Below, one piece after another: positions 1 through 8,558 of a DNA stretch of 64,000 nucleotides (its first letter is position 1; the number at the start of each line of letters is the position of its first letter). The stretch spans positions 5,585-69,584 of the forward strand of contig CAJMQU010000023.1 of assembly GCA_905215555.1 (NCBI GenBank). Reading direction: 5' to 3'. Below the pieces are notes generated by a model, which was not told the DNA's origin, did not search any database, and saw only the letters and a list, made by a program, of their open reading frames with translations. The position numbers and the translations under genes are program-made. The DNA is from an uncultured bacterium. GTDB taxonomy: Bacteria > Bacteroidota > Bacteroidia > Bacteroidales > Bacteroidaceae.

Positions 1-1
1 G

Positions 2-514
2 ATTATCAAAGTTGTAGCTCTGGAAAACGCTGAAACTCCCAGTTACTTTGCCAAAGTGCGGAATAGCGGCCTGCTGAAACAATGGGATAATCTGTCACCG
101 GAAGAGGCATTAGGCAAAGAGGTAGACGGAATATCCGGTGCTACGGAGTCTTCCAGCGCCATTATCCGGTCCATGCAGAAAGCAATGGAGTATGCCAAAG
201 AGCACTCGCTGGAAAGAGCCGGTTCTTCTTTCAGTTTCGACTGGATGCTCTTCCTGGGATTGTTAGCAGGAATTGCCGTGTGTACCTTGCTTATCACCTA
301 CTTCTCCAAGCAACCTAAGCCACAGACTATGCAATATGTGCTGAACGTTTTCAATCTAGCTTTGGTTATAGTAGTGACTGCTTTATCCATCCAGCCCAAA
401 AACAATCAAGCTATTAATAAGGATCCGATAGGGTATCCGGCTGAAAATCCGCTACCGAAAGACAAATGGAAGCCGGAAAATGTGCACTATGAATGCTGGA
501 CAGAAGAAGAATGA
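2..514 (+). CDS. FMN-binding domain membrane protein (5' end outside window)
   Basis: The reading frame is open from the first bases of the window, so the start lies upstream and only the C-terminal 170 or so residues are seen. The stretch DGISGATESS holds the SGAT motif in which the final Thr is covalently flavinylated in NqrC/RnfG-type FMN-binding domains. Two hydrophobic segments follow (around 240-300 and 345-400), then a polar tail rich in Pro and Lys ending ECWTEEE. A membrane-bound electron carrier is the likely role, but partners are not visible. The in-frame GTG at 56 is internal to the domain and is not the start. Confidence 0.75.
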   Translation: MIKVVALENAETPSYFAKVRNSGLLKQWDNLSPEEALGKEVDGISGATESSSAIIRSMQKAMEYAKEHSLERAGSSFSFDWMLFLGLLAGIAVCTLLITYFSKQPKPQTMQYVLNVFNLALVIVVTALSIQPKNNQAINKDPIGYPAENPLPKDKWKPENVHYECWTEEE

Positions 515-673
515 CATACTACAGGAAGCGTATATTGTGTTGCCGACGGAATTACGTAAAATATACCGGAGGAGGCATTTAAGCATAAGATTAATTACCC
601 GCAATACTCACCACAGTTATCGCCTTTCCGATAGAATAAGGTTAAAGCTATTTTGCCATAAACAAGCTTCCCC

Positions 674-1063
674 TTATTCATCCATATCATTCAGATGTAT
701 TTCCAATGCCTTCACTGAAATATAAATCTCATACACAGAGATAGCCAAAGAAACGATCAGCAGCAGCATTGCCAAGCCAAAAATGTATATCGACACCAAA
801 TAGAGCTGTATATAGATGAAGAACATGCTTACAACACACAGTAACAGACTGCCTGTCCCCGTCACCTGCATGGCACGCGTCAGATAAAGGCGTTTCCGCA
901 GATTAGCAATTTGTGCTGCGGTTATCAACGAATGATTGGCACGATATTGCTCTTTCAACGTGCGCACCAACTGGGCATACGACATGAAACGGTTAGTATA
1001 TGCCAACATTATCAGTGAGATGGCCGAGAACAACAAGGCCGGAGTGGTTAAATCTATATCCAT
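674..1063 (-). CDS. DUF2721 family membrane protein
   Basis: A 129-residue protein with an N-terminal hydrophobic helix carrying the family signature PALLFSAISLIMLAYTNRF, a basic central section, and two more long hydrophobic helices near residues 68-110. These are typical of the DUF2721 family of small inner-membrane proteins, whose function is unknown. It converges with the FMN-binding gene and is followed on its 5' side by a decayed TonB-like gene on the same strand. Length fits the family, so the gene looks intact. Confidence 0.75.
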   Translation of the reverse strand: MDIDLTTPALLFSAISLIMLAYTNRFMSYAQLVRTLKEQYRANHSLITAAQIANLRKRLYLTRAMQVTGTGSLLLCVVSMFFIYIQLYLVSIYIFGLAMLLLIVSLAISVYEIYISVKALEIHLNDMDE

Positions 1064-1118
1064 ATATTTTATTCATTAAAGAGTTCGGAACGTTATCCCT
1101 GTTTAAATATAAAAGGAA

Positions 1119-1603
1119 CTATCTATTTAAATAAGGAGCCGGTCTACCGCGTTGCATACCCAGTATCCATTTACCCATAAATTTCACTACCCGCAAGGCT
1201 TCTTTATCAAAATCCGGCCCCTAACGTACAAGTCATTCGGGGATCGGTAACGAGTCCTTTTTCATTGACTGTGAACTGAACAGTAACCCGTCCCTGCGTA
1301 CATTCAGGCGCATTCTCCGGCCAGCGCAAATTATCTTTTATAAACTTAAGGTTCCTCTTCAGACATCAACGTATCCGGAGGCTGCACCGTATGTATCAGA
1401 ATATCCGTTTTTTGAACGGCCTGCAAGTTGTTTCTTTTACTTTCAAAAGCCATTGCCGGCAATATGGACCTTCCTAATGATATCCCCAATAATGAGTCAC
1501 CTTGATGCTGACAGCCTGCTGTTACAAATTCAATATCATTCACATCCGCTATCTGCCTACGCATATCCTTCAATATCCGACAAACTTGTTTTCCACGTTT
1601 CAT
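1119..1603 (-). pseudogene. decayed TonB-family (energy transducer) gene
   Basis: The 5' part (1603 to 1346) encodes 85 residues starting MKRGKQVCRILKDMRRQIAD, the N-terminus I recall for a Bacteroides family of TonB-type proteins that normally continue through a CxGTCPxCE motif. Here the text jumps from CQHQGD to SLLGISLG, so the Cys motif appears deleted. After the stop at 1346 a different frame encodes KFIKDNLRWPENAPECTQGR and VTVQFTVNEKG, which is typical TonB C-terminal domain sequence. A further break near 1220 separates this from DKEALRVVKFMGKWILG, again TonB-like, ending at the stop at 1119. Two frame breaks and one apparent internal deletion make this a pseudogene. A -7-like TATCTTTG remains upstream. 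Confidence 0.8.
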
Positions 1604-1653
1604 TTCTGCACTATTTTTAAAGTGGATCGGACAGTAACTTTATCCAGTGAAAG

Positions 1654-1661
1654 CAAAGATA
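1654..1661 (-). promoter_or_regulatory. Bacteroides -7 element upstream of the TonB-like pseudogene
   Basis: The minus strand reads TATCTTTG, an exact match to the Bacteroides TAnnTTTG -7 element, about 50 bases upstream of the first codon of the decayed gene. No clear -33 TTTG is visible at the expected distance. Confidence 0.45.
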
Positions 1662-1766
1662 AATAAAAAACATGAGATATATCTGTTGACAGAATTAATT
1701 TCTTTCTGCACGGTTATGGGTTCAACCGACACTTGAAGTTTATCTTCTATATTCACATCCGATCAG

Positions 1767-1826
1767 AGACGTTATCTGAGGTCCCCTCAGTCGTTATATG
1801 AGGGTACCCCAGTCGTCATGTGAGAC
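1767..1826. repeat. imperfect tandem repeat, 22-bp period
   Basis: Two adjacent 22-base units begin at 1777 and 1799. Each starts TGAGG and contains CAGTCGT at the same offset (1788 and 1810), and 16 of 22 positions agree. A partial unit precedes them (AGACGTTAT at 1767 against AGTCGTTAT at 1789), and TGAGA at 1821 begins a further partial unit. Twenty-two bases is about two helical turns, as expected for protein sites on one DNA face. They lie about 115 to 175 bases upstream of the -7 element of the TonB-like pseudogene. Confidence 0.7.
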
Positions 1827-2068
1827 ACGCGCCCTTTAAACATTTAATATACAAAGCTTTACAACCTCGTATTTTCATCTTTTTTTCGAAAAATCAAAAT
1901 CTTCGGACAAAAGCAAGCAGTAATTTATCTTCAAACTTATAATTGACTGTACGAAAACAGTCTACACCAACGGACTAACGACTCATTTCTGCGCGGTTTT
2001 GCCCTTTTCCGCAAGCATATAAATCCCATGTTAGAATTCTGCAAAACGGAAAAAGGACAAATCAAGCT

Positions 2069-2506
2069 CTACTTCTTGTCATAGATGCCATTGGAAAATC
2101 TGCCGTACGCCATCACCTGATTAGTATCCGGGAAATGCACAATCTCCGGTACATTGTTCGTATCAAAATCAAGATATACCAGTTTCTCCGTATCCGACCC
2201 GTTACGGATGACGTGCGCACCTTCTGGCCCGGCAGGGAAAGTTATGACATCTCCCGCTTTCACCGTCACCTCCCCATGAGCGGTGCGTACAACGCCCGTA
2301 CCACTGATGATATAGAACACTTCCTCATCCGTTTCATGATAATGATACCCATAGGCAAAATTACCCGGTTCCACTTCTACAAAATTGACACGGCAATGGG
2401 TTACATCTTCCTGAGCAACAATCGGTTTTACTGTAAACTCATTGCCTCCCTGACTGATTTTCCGACCTTCGGCGGTCTTGTAATTCTTTACTGCAAGTTC
2501 TTTCAT
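2069..2506 (-). CDS. cupin domain protein
   Basis: A 145-residue single-domain cupin. The metal-binding cupin motifs are visible as GYHYHETDEEVFYIISGTG (His, His, Glu in motif 1) and the later PAGPEGAHVIRNGSD (motif 2 His). There is no signal peptide, so it acts in the cytoplasm. Proteins of this kind bind small molecules or act as isomerases or dioxygenases, and the substrate cannot be inferred here. It is a single-gene unit with its own promoter at 2599-2630. Confidence 0.8.
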   Translation of the reverse strand: MKELAVKNYKTAEGRKISQGGNEFTVKPIVAQEDVTHCRVNFVEVEPGNFAYGYHYHETDEEVFYIISGTGVVRTAHGEVTVKAGDVITFPAGPEGAHVIRNGSDTEKLVYLDFDTNNVPEIVHFPDTNQVMAYGRFSNGIYDKK

Positions 2507-2598
2507 TGTTCTTTTGTTTTTAAACAGTTAATAAAATAGTTGTATTCACCAGTTTTTTCACTAACTTCGCAAATGTGGTCAGTGACTTTCCGATGATG

Positions 2599-2630
2599 CA
2601 AAGCTATACACTATTTTACTCATAAACAAG
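2599..2630 (-). promoter_or_regulatory. promoter for the cupin gene
   Basis: On the minus strand TAGCTTTG (2606-2599) matches the Bacteroides -7 consensus, with CTTG at 2630-2627 twenty bases further upstream as a fair -33 element. It would give a leader of roughly 85 bases before the cupin ATG at 2506. Confidence 0.6.
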
Positions 2631-2664
2631 AAGTTACAAACAAGTAAGATAGTTACCTAAAGGT

Positions 2665-2672
2665 TACTTTTG
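2665..2672 (+). promoter_or_regulatory. -7 element for the 2744 gene
   Basis: TACTTTTG matches TAnnTTTG and lies 72 bases before the ATG at 2744. No good -33 element is seen. Confidence 0.5.
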
Positions 2673-2743
2673 CTGAAAAGCAAGAGATTAAAAATGAAGA
2701 AAAAAGAAAAATAATCAAGTAGAACCTAATACTAACTGAATAT

Positions 2744-3136
2744 ATGGAAACAAGAATTACCTCAAACCGTATTACGGAACTAAAACCGAACGAGATATTC
2801 GTCTTCGGCAGTAACTTGGAAGGTGCCCACGGTGGCGGAGCCGCATATCTCGCCTGGAAGAAGTGGGGAGCTATCTGGGGACAAGGAACGGGACTACAAG
2901 GACAGACTTACGCCATCCCAACCATGCACGGTGGACCGGAAAGCATCAAACCTTATGTTGACCAATTCATCGGATTTGCCAAAGAACATGCCGAATATAT
3001 TTTCCTCGTCACAGAAATAGGATGCGGCATTGCCGGATTTGCCCCCAAAGAGATTGCCCCTTTATTTAAAGAAGCTATGAATGTGCCCAACATTCATCTG
3101 CCTCAGCGCTTCTGGGATGTACTGAACGCCAAGTAA
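2744..3136 (+). CDS. A1S_2505-like conserved protein
   Basis: A 130-residue cytoplasmic protein. The signatures IFVFGSNLEGAHGGGAAYLA, then WGQGTGLQGQTYAIPT, and later LVTEIGCGIAGF resemble the A1S_2505-type family found in phages and bacterial chromosomes. The Gly-rich GSN.xG.HGGGAA pattern recalls nucleotide or ADP-ribose binding folds, but no activity should be assumed. The gene stands alone between the cupin and the Bcr-like transporter, and its last 34 bases overlap the convergent transporter's 3' end. Confidence 0.65.
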   Translation: METRITSNRITELKPNEIFVFGSNLEGAHGGGAAYLAWKKWGAIWGQGTGLQGQTYAIPTMHGGPESIKPYVDQFIGFAKEHAEYIFLVTEIGCGIAGFAPKEIAPLFKEAMNVPNIHLPQRFWDVLNAK

Positions 3137-4314
3137 AACTTAACTTTCAACCGCCTTCCACCCAAAGCTAATAATATACCGGAAAGAGAACATACTGAGC
3201 ATATTACAAAAATAATCCCTGTGGAGACCAGGATATTTCCAATCCCCACCAAGGGAGAGACAATGCCACCCAACGAAAAACAGACAGCTCCCAGCAATGC
3301 AGAAGCTGTCCCGGCATTAGTGCGCTCACACTCCATGGCCAATGTGGTAGAGGTAGTGAAAGTCATTCCCATCATAAACAGCACCGCCAGCAGCAACAGC
3401 TCGTATACCCAGAAGCTACAACCTAAAGTCAATGCGACACATTCCAGAACAGAGAAAACAAGCATCCCCATACATCCTATCAATGTTCCGTTTTCCGGCC
3501 GACGGAACTTCACGGAAAATGCTGCGGCACCACCGATGGCAATGGCATTAATGCTGAAGCATACGCTGAAAGCCAAAGGGGAGTAACCGTAATGTTGCTG
3601 AATAATGAAAGGAGACGAAGCTATATAGGCAAACAGCACTCCCTGTGCAAACGCCAGTTGCAACACATAACAAATATATTGTTTGTTGCGGAGAACCACC
3701 TTGAAACTATTGAACGTATCCACCCATTTCGTTGCCAGCCGGTTCTCTGCAGGAAGCGACTCCCGAAAGCGCATACAGCCTGCCAAAAGCAAGATGCCCA
3801 GTACAAGTAAAATACCGAAAATCCCCTGCCAACCAATGGCTTCCGTAAATACTCCTCCAATGATAGGCGCCACCACCGGAGCAATCCCGTTGATGGCACC
3901 GATAATTGCCAGCATCTTCGCTAGTTCCTTACCCGAGAACTTATCCGTAGCAATGGAACGGGCAATAACGATGCCGCCCGCACCGGCAATACCCTGTATC
4001 AGGCGGAAAGCGACAAACTGATGAATATCCTGCGCAAACAAACAGAGAACTGTTGAAGCAATGAACAGCCACATGGCAACCTGTAACGGTATACGCCTGC
4101 CATAGCGGTCGCTCAAAGGACCGAAAAATATTTGCCCGACTGCCAGCCCGATCATACTGGTGGTAAGTCCCAACTGGACCATTGAAGAACTCGCATTGAA
4201 ATATTCTCCCATAGCCGGCAGGCTCGGCAGATACATATCTGTGACAAACGGCCCGAAGGCTGTCAACATGCCTAATAAGACAAGAATAAACAGTTTTGAA
4301 TTATCTTTTCCCAT
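3103..4314 (-). CDS. Bcr/CflA-family multidrug efflux MFS transporter
   Basis: A 403-residue integral membrane protein with about 12 hydrophobic helices. The N-terminus FGPFVTDMYLPSLPAMGEYF is the hallmark of the Bcr/CflA drug:proton antiporter family, and the loop 2-3 motif GPLSDRYGRRIP is the classic MFS motif A. Family members export bicyclomycin, sulphonamides, chloramphenicol or other hydrophobic compounds; the substrate here is unknown. It follows the 14-helix MFS gene on the same strand after about 105 bases that contain a possible promoter, so it may be transcribed separately. Its 3' end overlaps the end of the convergent 2744 gene by 34 bases. Confidence 0.85.
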   Translation of the reverse strand: MGKDNSKLFILVLLGMLTAFGPFVTDMYLPSLPAMGEYFNASSSMVQLGLTTSMIGLAVGQIFFGPLSDRYGRRIPLQVAMWLFIASTVLCLFAQDIHQFVAFRLIQGIAGAGGIVIARSIATDKFSGKELAKMLAIIGAINGIAPVVAPIIGGVFTEAIGWQGIFGILLVLGILLLAGCMRFRESLPAENRLATKWVDTFNSFKVVLRNKQYICYVLQLAFAQGVLFAYIASSPFIIQQHYGYSPLAFSVCFSINAIAIGGAAAFSVKFRRPENGTLIGCMGMLVFSVLECVALTLGCSFWVYELLLLAVLFMMGMTFTTSTTLAMECERTNAGTASALLGAVCFSLGGIVSPLVGIGNILVSTGIIFVICSVCSLSGILLALGGRRLKVKFYLAFSTSQKR

Positions 4315-4340
4315 ATAATTATCCTTAATTAATTGCAGGG

Positions 4341-4348
4341 CAAAATTA
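4341..4348 (-). promoter_or_regulatory. -7 element for the Bcr-like transporter
   Basis: The minus strand reads TAATTTTG, matching TAnnTTTG, 27 bases before the ATG at 4314. This suggests the gene has its own start point besides read-through from the upstream efflux operon. The -33 region is poor. Confidence 0.45.
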
Positions 4349-4420
4349 AGAATAAATCAGTTTGCCCACTCCACCTAATTTAGTCTATATTGTTCAAAAC
4401 AAGAACAGACAGACACTAAA

Positions 4421-6016
4421 TCATCCGGTCACTCCCAACTTCTGGTCCATACGCAACTCATGCTTCACAAAGCGGCGGATGGAGCGATAAGTGGGATGCA
4501 ACACTTTATGCGGACGGATATCGCTCTCATAAATCAGGAATACCAACAAGCAAAACAAAGCTATCAGAATGAGCCAGCCATACAATTCTTTCATCGAAAC
4601 CATCAACGCCTGTCGCTGCACAGCGCTATAAAGTTCTCCGGCAGATATCCGGCTGATGAACGGATTCACATGGTCTAATGACGAAGCAAGCAGCATCGCA
4701 TTCTTCTTTAAAGTCACACTCAAAGCACGCCCCAGGATAGCCGTGCCCAAAGCCCCGCCAAATCCGGCACTGACAAATGCCTGTACGGACACCGCCTGAA
4801 AAAAGTGCGGGAAAGGCACACGGGACAAAGCCGTAAGAAAACAAATGGCTATTATGACATACCCGAAACTACGCAGGAACAACGGCACAAACAGCGTCTC
4901 CTTCGGCAAGGCATAATCAATGCCAAAGTAGAAATACATCAGATAGACAGTGATGGAAGAGAAAGCAATCACCGTCATCGTCTTATAGCGCCACTTACGG
5001 CGGGAAAAGGTCAGAAAAGTAAAAGCTGCTCCGGCCACAATGCCCGACAACACTATCCAGTTGAGCGAAATCACATTCAAGGCATCATACCCCAATATAC
5101 CCTCCATATAAATATGTTCGAACAGGTGCGAAGGAGCTAATAGTATATCTATTACTATATAAAGCATAAAGGTCAGCCACACGGAACGATACGTCCACGT
5201 CTTCAGCGCGATGAACGGATGACGGATGAAAGATGCGCGCCACAGGTTCAGTGACAGGACTACTATGCCGATGACGGTTGCCGCCCGGATTTGGAAAGAC
5301 CGGTACCAATCGTAATGCTCACCATAGACACAGACGAAAAGAATGCACAGCAGAGCGAGTCCCCACATCAAAGCCCCCAGCCAGTCAATACCAAATAACG
5401 GTAGCTTCGGTAAGGAGCGATAGCTGCGGAACAGCCACAATATAGCCAGCATCACCAGTAGCAACAAGCCCACTATAAGCCAATGCATATACTCCCACTT
5501 CGCCCAGAAAGCTGTGTAGACAGTTATCAAACCCGACAACTGGATGCAACTCTGCACCAGCAGATAGATGAAGCAAAAGAACACCGATAAATCCCGCTTA
5601 GGAGTCAGCCACAACTGAATAGTAGAGTTACACTCGAACGTGGCCCACATGCGGAAGATACCGGCAAAGAAGCAAGTCGCCACCAACAAGGGAATGCTGC
5701 GGGTATGCATACATATCAGGTTAGCAACAATCAGGGCTATGCAGCACGTCATCAGCGAAGTCTTCGAAACAAAGCGGAATTTCAGGCGGAACATGATGGC
5801 GAATGTCAGCCCCATGCCTACCATAGACGCATAACCCGCCATCATTATGTCTTCCTGCATCAAGGCCGTTGAACCGACCATCTCACTAACCGCCGACAGA
5901 TAGATACCACCGGAAAACTGGAAGACGATGACAAAGGCTATGATAACCCAGGGACGCAATTTAGGCGGAACAAAGTCGCGAATGGCCGGAATAGAGAAAG
6001 GTCCTGTTTCGTGCAT
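4421..6016 (-). CDS. EmrB-like 14-helix MFS efflux transporter
   Basis: A 531-residue membrane protein with about 14 hydrophobic segments, the layout of the DHA2 (EmrB/QacA) drug exporters. The first helix IIAFVIVFQFSGGIYLSAV follows a short cytoplasmic start. It begins 4 bases after the stop of the HlyD-like gene and so is the inner-membrane part of a tripartite pump with the adaptor (6021-7055) and TolC-like channel (7080-8390). The usual motif A is weak, as in many Bacteroides members. The substrate is unknown; the divergent AraC regulator may control expression. Confidence 0.8.
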   Translation of the reverse strand: MHETGPFSIPAIRDFVPPKLRPWVIIAFVIVFQFSGGIYLSAVSEMVGSTALMQEDIMMAGYASMVGMGLTFAIMFRLKFRFVSKTSLMTCCIALIVANLICMHTRSIPLLVATCFFAGIFRMWATFECNSTIQLWLTPKRDLSVFFCFIYLLVQSCIQLSGLITVYTAFWAKWEYMHWLIVGLLLLVMLAILWLFRSYRSLPKLPLFGIDWLGALMWGLALLCILFVCVYGEHYDWYRSFQIRAATVIGIVVLSLNLWRASFIRHPFIALKTWTYRSVWLTFMLYIVIDILLAPSHLFEHIYMEGILGYDALNVISLNWIVLSGIVAGAAFTFLTFSRRKWRYKTMTVIAFSSITVYLMYFYFGIDYALPKETLFVPLFLRSFGYVIIAICFLTALSRVPFPHFFQAVSVQAFVSAGFGGALGTAILGRALSVTLKKNAMLLASSLDHVNPFISRISAGELYSAVQRQALMVSMKELYGWLILIALFCLLVFLIYESDIRPHKVLHPTYRSIRRFVKHELRMDQKLGVTG

Positions 6017-6020
6017 CGCA

Positions 6021-7055
6021 TTAATAGTTTACTACACATTCCACATTCATGCCGGCACGCAGGCGCTCCATATCTTCCGGACGATTATCCGCGGAGAACT
6101 CGATACGGATGGGGATACGCTGTTCTACTTTCACGAAGTTTCCGGCGGAATTATCCTGCGGGAGAAGTGAGAAGCTGGCACCCGTAGCGCGGGAGATGGA
6201 CTTCACGGTTCCTTTGAAGACGATATCGGGAACAGCATCCACTTCTATTTCCACGGACTGGCCTTCCTGGATATGTGCGGTTTGGGTTTCCTTGTAATTG
6301 GCCACTATCCATCTTTCGTTTTCATCAACCAAGTCCACCAGTGTTTGTCCGGGTTGTATCAACTGTCCTTCCTGAATTTCTTTCCGTCCGGTAGTTCCGT
6401 TGCAAGGGGCGAGGATGACGGTGTAGGAAAGATTCAAGCGTGCCAGTTCGAGGGCGGCCTGTGCAAGTTTGATGCCTGCATCGGTTTGTTCTAGGCGGTG
6501 GGTTTGTTCCTGTTTCACCAAGGTGGTGGATTGCTTCTGGCGTAACAGGAGTTCGTAGCGGGCTTTGGAAGCCTCGTAGTTCGTTTGTACGGCATCATAT
6601 TGTTGTTTGGTGACTGCATCCTGCACCAACAGGTTCTTGTAACGGTGATATTCACGTCCGGCATTATCGAGGCGGACCTTGGCTTCCTGCAAGCCTGCAT
6701 CGGATACGGCAATGTTATTCTGAGTAGTGTGTACAGTGGTAGCCACAGCATTTTTGCCGGAGATGGCATTCTGGAAATCAGCCTCAGCCTGTGCCAGACG
6801 GAAACGGAACTCGGCATCTTCTATCACAGCCAGCGTATCGCCTTTGCGAACCTGTTCGTATTCATCGAAATATATCTTCTTGATAAATCCCTGCACGCGG
6901 CTGTTGACGGGAACAATGAGTTGTTTCACCTGTGCATTGTCCGTGTATGCCACACTGCCGAGGTGGACGAAATGAGAGCACACCCACCCCAGTCCGGCAA
7001 TGAGTAAGAGACTAACCACCACGTTATAAATCATTTTTTTCTTCTTGCGTTCCAT
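6021..7055 (-). CDS. HlyD/EmrA-family periplasmic adaptor
   Basis: A 344-residue membrane fusion protein. A basic start MERKKKKMIYNVVV leads into one transmembrane helix (about residues 8-27). The barrel-sandwich half motifs are visible as NSRVQGFIKKIYFDEYEQV with KGDTLAVIED and later NGTTGRKEIQEGQLIQPGQT. Between them lies a long alpha-helical hairpin rich in Gln, Ala and Glu. The domain order matches EmrA, which bridges an MFS pump to a TolC-type channel. It lies between those two genes, with 4 bases to the MFS gene and 24 to the channel gene. Confidence 0.85.
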   Translation of the reverse strand: MERKKKKMIYNVVVSLLLIAGLGWVCSHFVHLGSVAYTDNAQVKQLIVPVNSRVQGFIKKIYFDEYEQVRKGDTLAVIEDAEFRFRLAQAEADFQNAISGKNAVATTVHTTQNNIAVSDAGLQEAKVRLDNAGREYHRYKNLLVQDAVTKQQYDAVQTNYEASKARYELLLRQKQSTTLVKQEQTHRLEQTDAGIKLAQAALELARLNLSYTVILAPCNGTTGRKEIQEGQLIQPGQTLVDLVDENERWIVANYKETQTAHIQEGQSVEIEVDAVPDIVFKGTVKSISRATGASFSLLPQDNSAGNFVKVEQRIPIRIEFSADNRPEDMERLRAGMNVECVVNY

Positions 7056-7079
7056 ATTCTATTATTATTTAAAATTCGT

Positions 7080-8390
7080 TTATAGACTTCCGGCTGTCTT
7101 TCTCAGCTTATAGAAATTGAAAAGTATATTGATCTGTGCATTCACCAACTGTAATTCCGCATTCAACTTGGAGTTACTGGCATCCAGCATATCAGTAATC
7201 AGCGCCAGGTCATTCAGATAGCGGTTATTCACCACACTGTAGTTCTGCGTTGCCAGCTCCAGACTTTTCTCCTGCGTATCACAGATTGTGAAAGCCTCCA
7301 GAAAACGGATATATGCCGCTTTCACCTCCGTACGTACATGTTCCTGCAACAACAAATCATTCTCCTGTGCCCGTCGGGTAGACAACCGCGCCAGACGAAT
7401 CTTCTTACCGGACTTGAACGTAGAAGCTATATCGAACTTCAGCCCGACACCCACATACCAATAATTCAGATTTTTATTAATGGGAGGTACTTCAATCGTA
7501 ATAGGCCCGTCCAGTTTGTCACCGGCAAAGAAGACCACGGACGGTAAACGTTCCGCCTTCGCTATCCGCTCGTTATACTGTGATTGCTTGATATTCAGCT
7601 TCATCTGTTGCAGTACGGGTGAGCCCAACACTGCCGTTTCCTGCCAATGCACCTCTTCCGATGGTTTCGGAAGCCGTCCCAGCAAAGTAGTATCCACATC
7701 AATCATCGTTTCCTCCGACAATCCAAGTACCGTGGTTAACTGGTTGTTCAGAATGAGAATACCGTTTTCGACCTGTGTCAAAGCCAGTTCCAAAGACTTG
7801 AGCTGTAATTCATACCGGGTGATATCATTCTTCAATGCCAGTCCCTGCGATTGTCTGGCATTGATATCTTCCACCAACTTGCGGGTTTGCTCGATATTCT
7901 TCCGATACACTTCCGCCTGGTTCCGCAACTTATACATCTCCAAATAATTACCTACCAACAGAAAACGAATATCCTGTTTGTTCTTCTCCCTGTCCAGTTC
8001 CGCCAACTGTTGCTGCAACCGGGCAATAGCGATACGGCTCGTGATAGCCCCGCCCGCATAAATGACCTGCAACGCTTCTATCGCAAAGTTATTACCGAAA
8101 TGCGGCATAGCGGCATTCTCACCATTCCCGAAGTCACGGTCAGCCAGCCAGGCATCACCCAGATAGCTTGCGGAAACGGAAACGTCAATGGAAGGAAGTT
8201 GAGCATTCCTGGCTACCTTCACTGCTTGACAGGCCTCCTCCTCCGCCAGACGAAATGTGCGGATACTGCGGCTGTTGGCATCCGCCAACTCGAACATCTC
8301 TTCAATTGTCATCTTCTGAATGGTTTGTGCAGATACAAGAGCAACGTTCAGCGTTAAAATCAAGACCACTAAATCTTTCAATCTTTTCAT
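7080..8390 (-). CDS. TolC-family outer-membrane efflux channel
   Basis: A 436-residue protein with a signal peptide (MKRLKDLVVLILTLNVALVSAQ) and two repeats of the outer-membrane efflux protein fold: long Gln/Glu/Leu-rich helices such as QNYSVVNNRYLNDLALITDMLDA are typical of the C-terminal repeat. It is the first gene of a minus-strand operon followed by the adaptor and the 14-helix MFS pump. It would form the outer-membrane duct of that tripartite system. No lipobox is present, unlike the OprM-like gene at 17872-19245. Confidence 0.85.
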   Translation of the reverse strand: MKRLKDLVVLILTLNVALVSAQTIQKMTIEEMFELADANSRSIRTFRLAEEEACQAVKVARNAQLPSIDVSVSASYLGDAWLADRDFGNGENAAMPHFGNNFAIEALQVIYAGGAITSRIAIARLQQQLAELDREKNKQDIRFLLVGNYLEMYKLRNQAEVYRKNIEQTRKLVEDINARQSQGLALKNDITRYELQLKSLELALTQVENGILILNNQLTTVLGLSEETMIDVDTTLLGRLPKPSEEVHWQETAVLGSPVLQQMKLNIKQSQYNERIAKAERLPSVVFFAGDKLDGPITIEVPPINKNLNYWYVGVGLKFDIASTFKSGKKIRLARLSTRRAQENDLLLQEHVRTEVKAAYIRFLEAFTICDTQEKSLELATQNYSVVNNRYLNDLALITDMLDASNSKLNAELQLVNAQINILFNFYKLRKTAGSL

Positions 8391-8444
8391 TCGTTATAAT
8401 TGATTAGTATTTACCTATTTAAATTGTTACCTCAATAACGGCTG

Positions 8445-8452
8445 CAAAGGTC
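8445..8452 (-). promoter_or_regulatory. possible -7 element of the efflux operon
   Basis: The minus strand reads GACCTTTG, which keeps the TTTG half of the -7 consensus. It lies 55 bases before the TolC-like start in the divergent region shared with the AraC-type gene, a natural place for regulator control. Confidence 0.35.
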
Positions 8453-8503
8453 GGATAAATTCTTAACTAAAGGGAAATCCGATTTTTATCAAAATTGGTT
8501 TAA

Positions 8504-8535
8504 TTTGGAGAATTCAAAGTTTCACACTACCTTTG
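8504..8535 (+). promoter_or_regulatory. promoter of the AraC-type regulator
   Basis: TTTG at 8504-8507 and TACCTTTG at 8528-8535, 20 bases apart, make a near-ideal Bacteroides -33/-7 pair. Transcription would begin near 8541. This rules out starts at 8505 (TTG) and makes 8538 (ATG) unlikely, favouring the ATG at 8559. Confidence 0.7.
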
Positions 8536-8558
8536 CCATGCAACAAAAAGACTACTTA

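Larger units (their letters stand above)
1604..2068. other. 465-bp intergenic stretch with 22-bp periodic repeats
   Basis: No coding region was recognised on either strand. The stretch holds the -7 element at 1654-1661 and a short periodic repeat at 1767-1826 that is listed separately. Near the cupin stop there is a weak, bulged inverted repeat (CCTTTTCCG against CGGAAAAAGG, about 2008-2056) that could be a terminator, but the loop is long. Confidence 0.5.

Noticed and set aside
480..725. Plus-strand ORF of 81 residues after the FMN-binding gene
   Set aside because: It overlaps two genes in other frames and its sequence has no domain-like pattern; a chance frame.
2008..2056. Inverted repeat after the cupin gene as a terminator
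   Set aside because: The stem has a bulge and the loop is over 25 bases; too weak to list as a feature.
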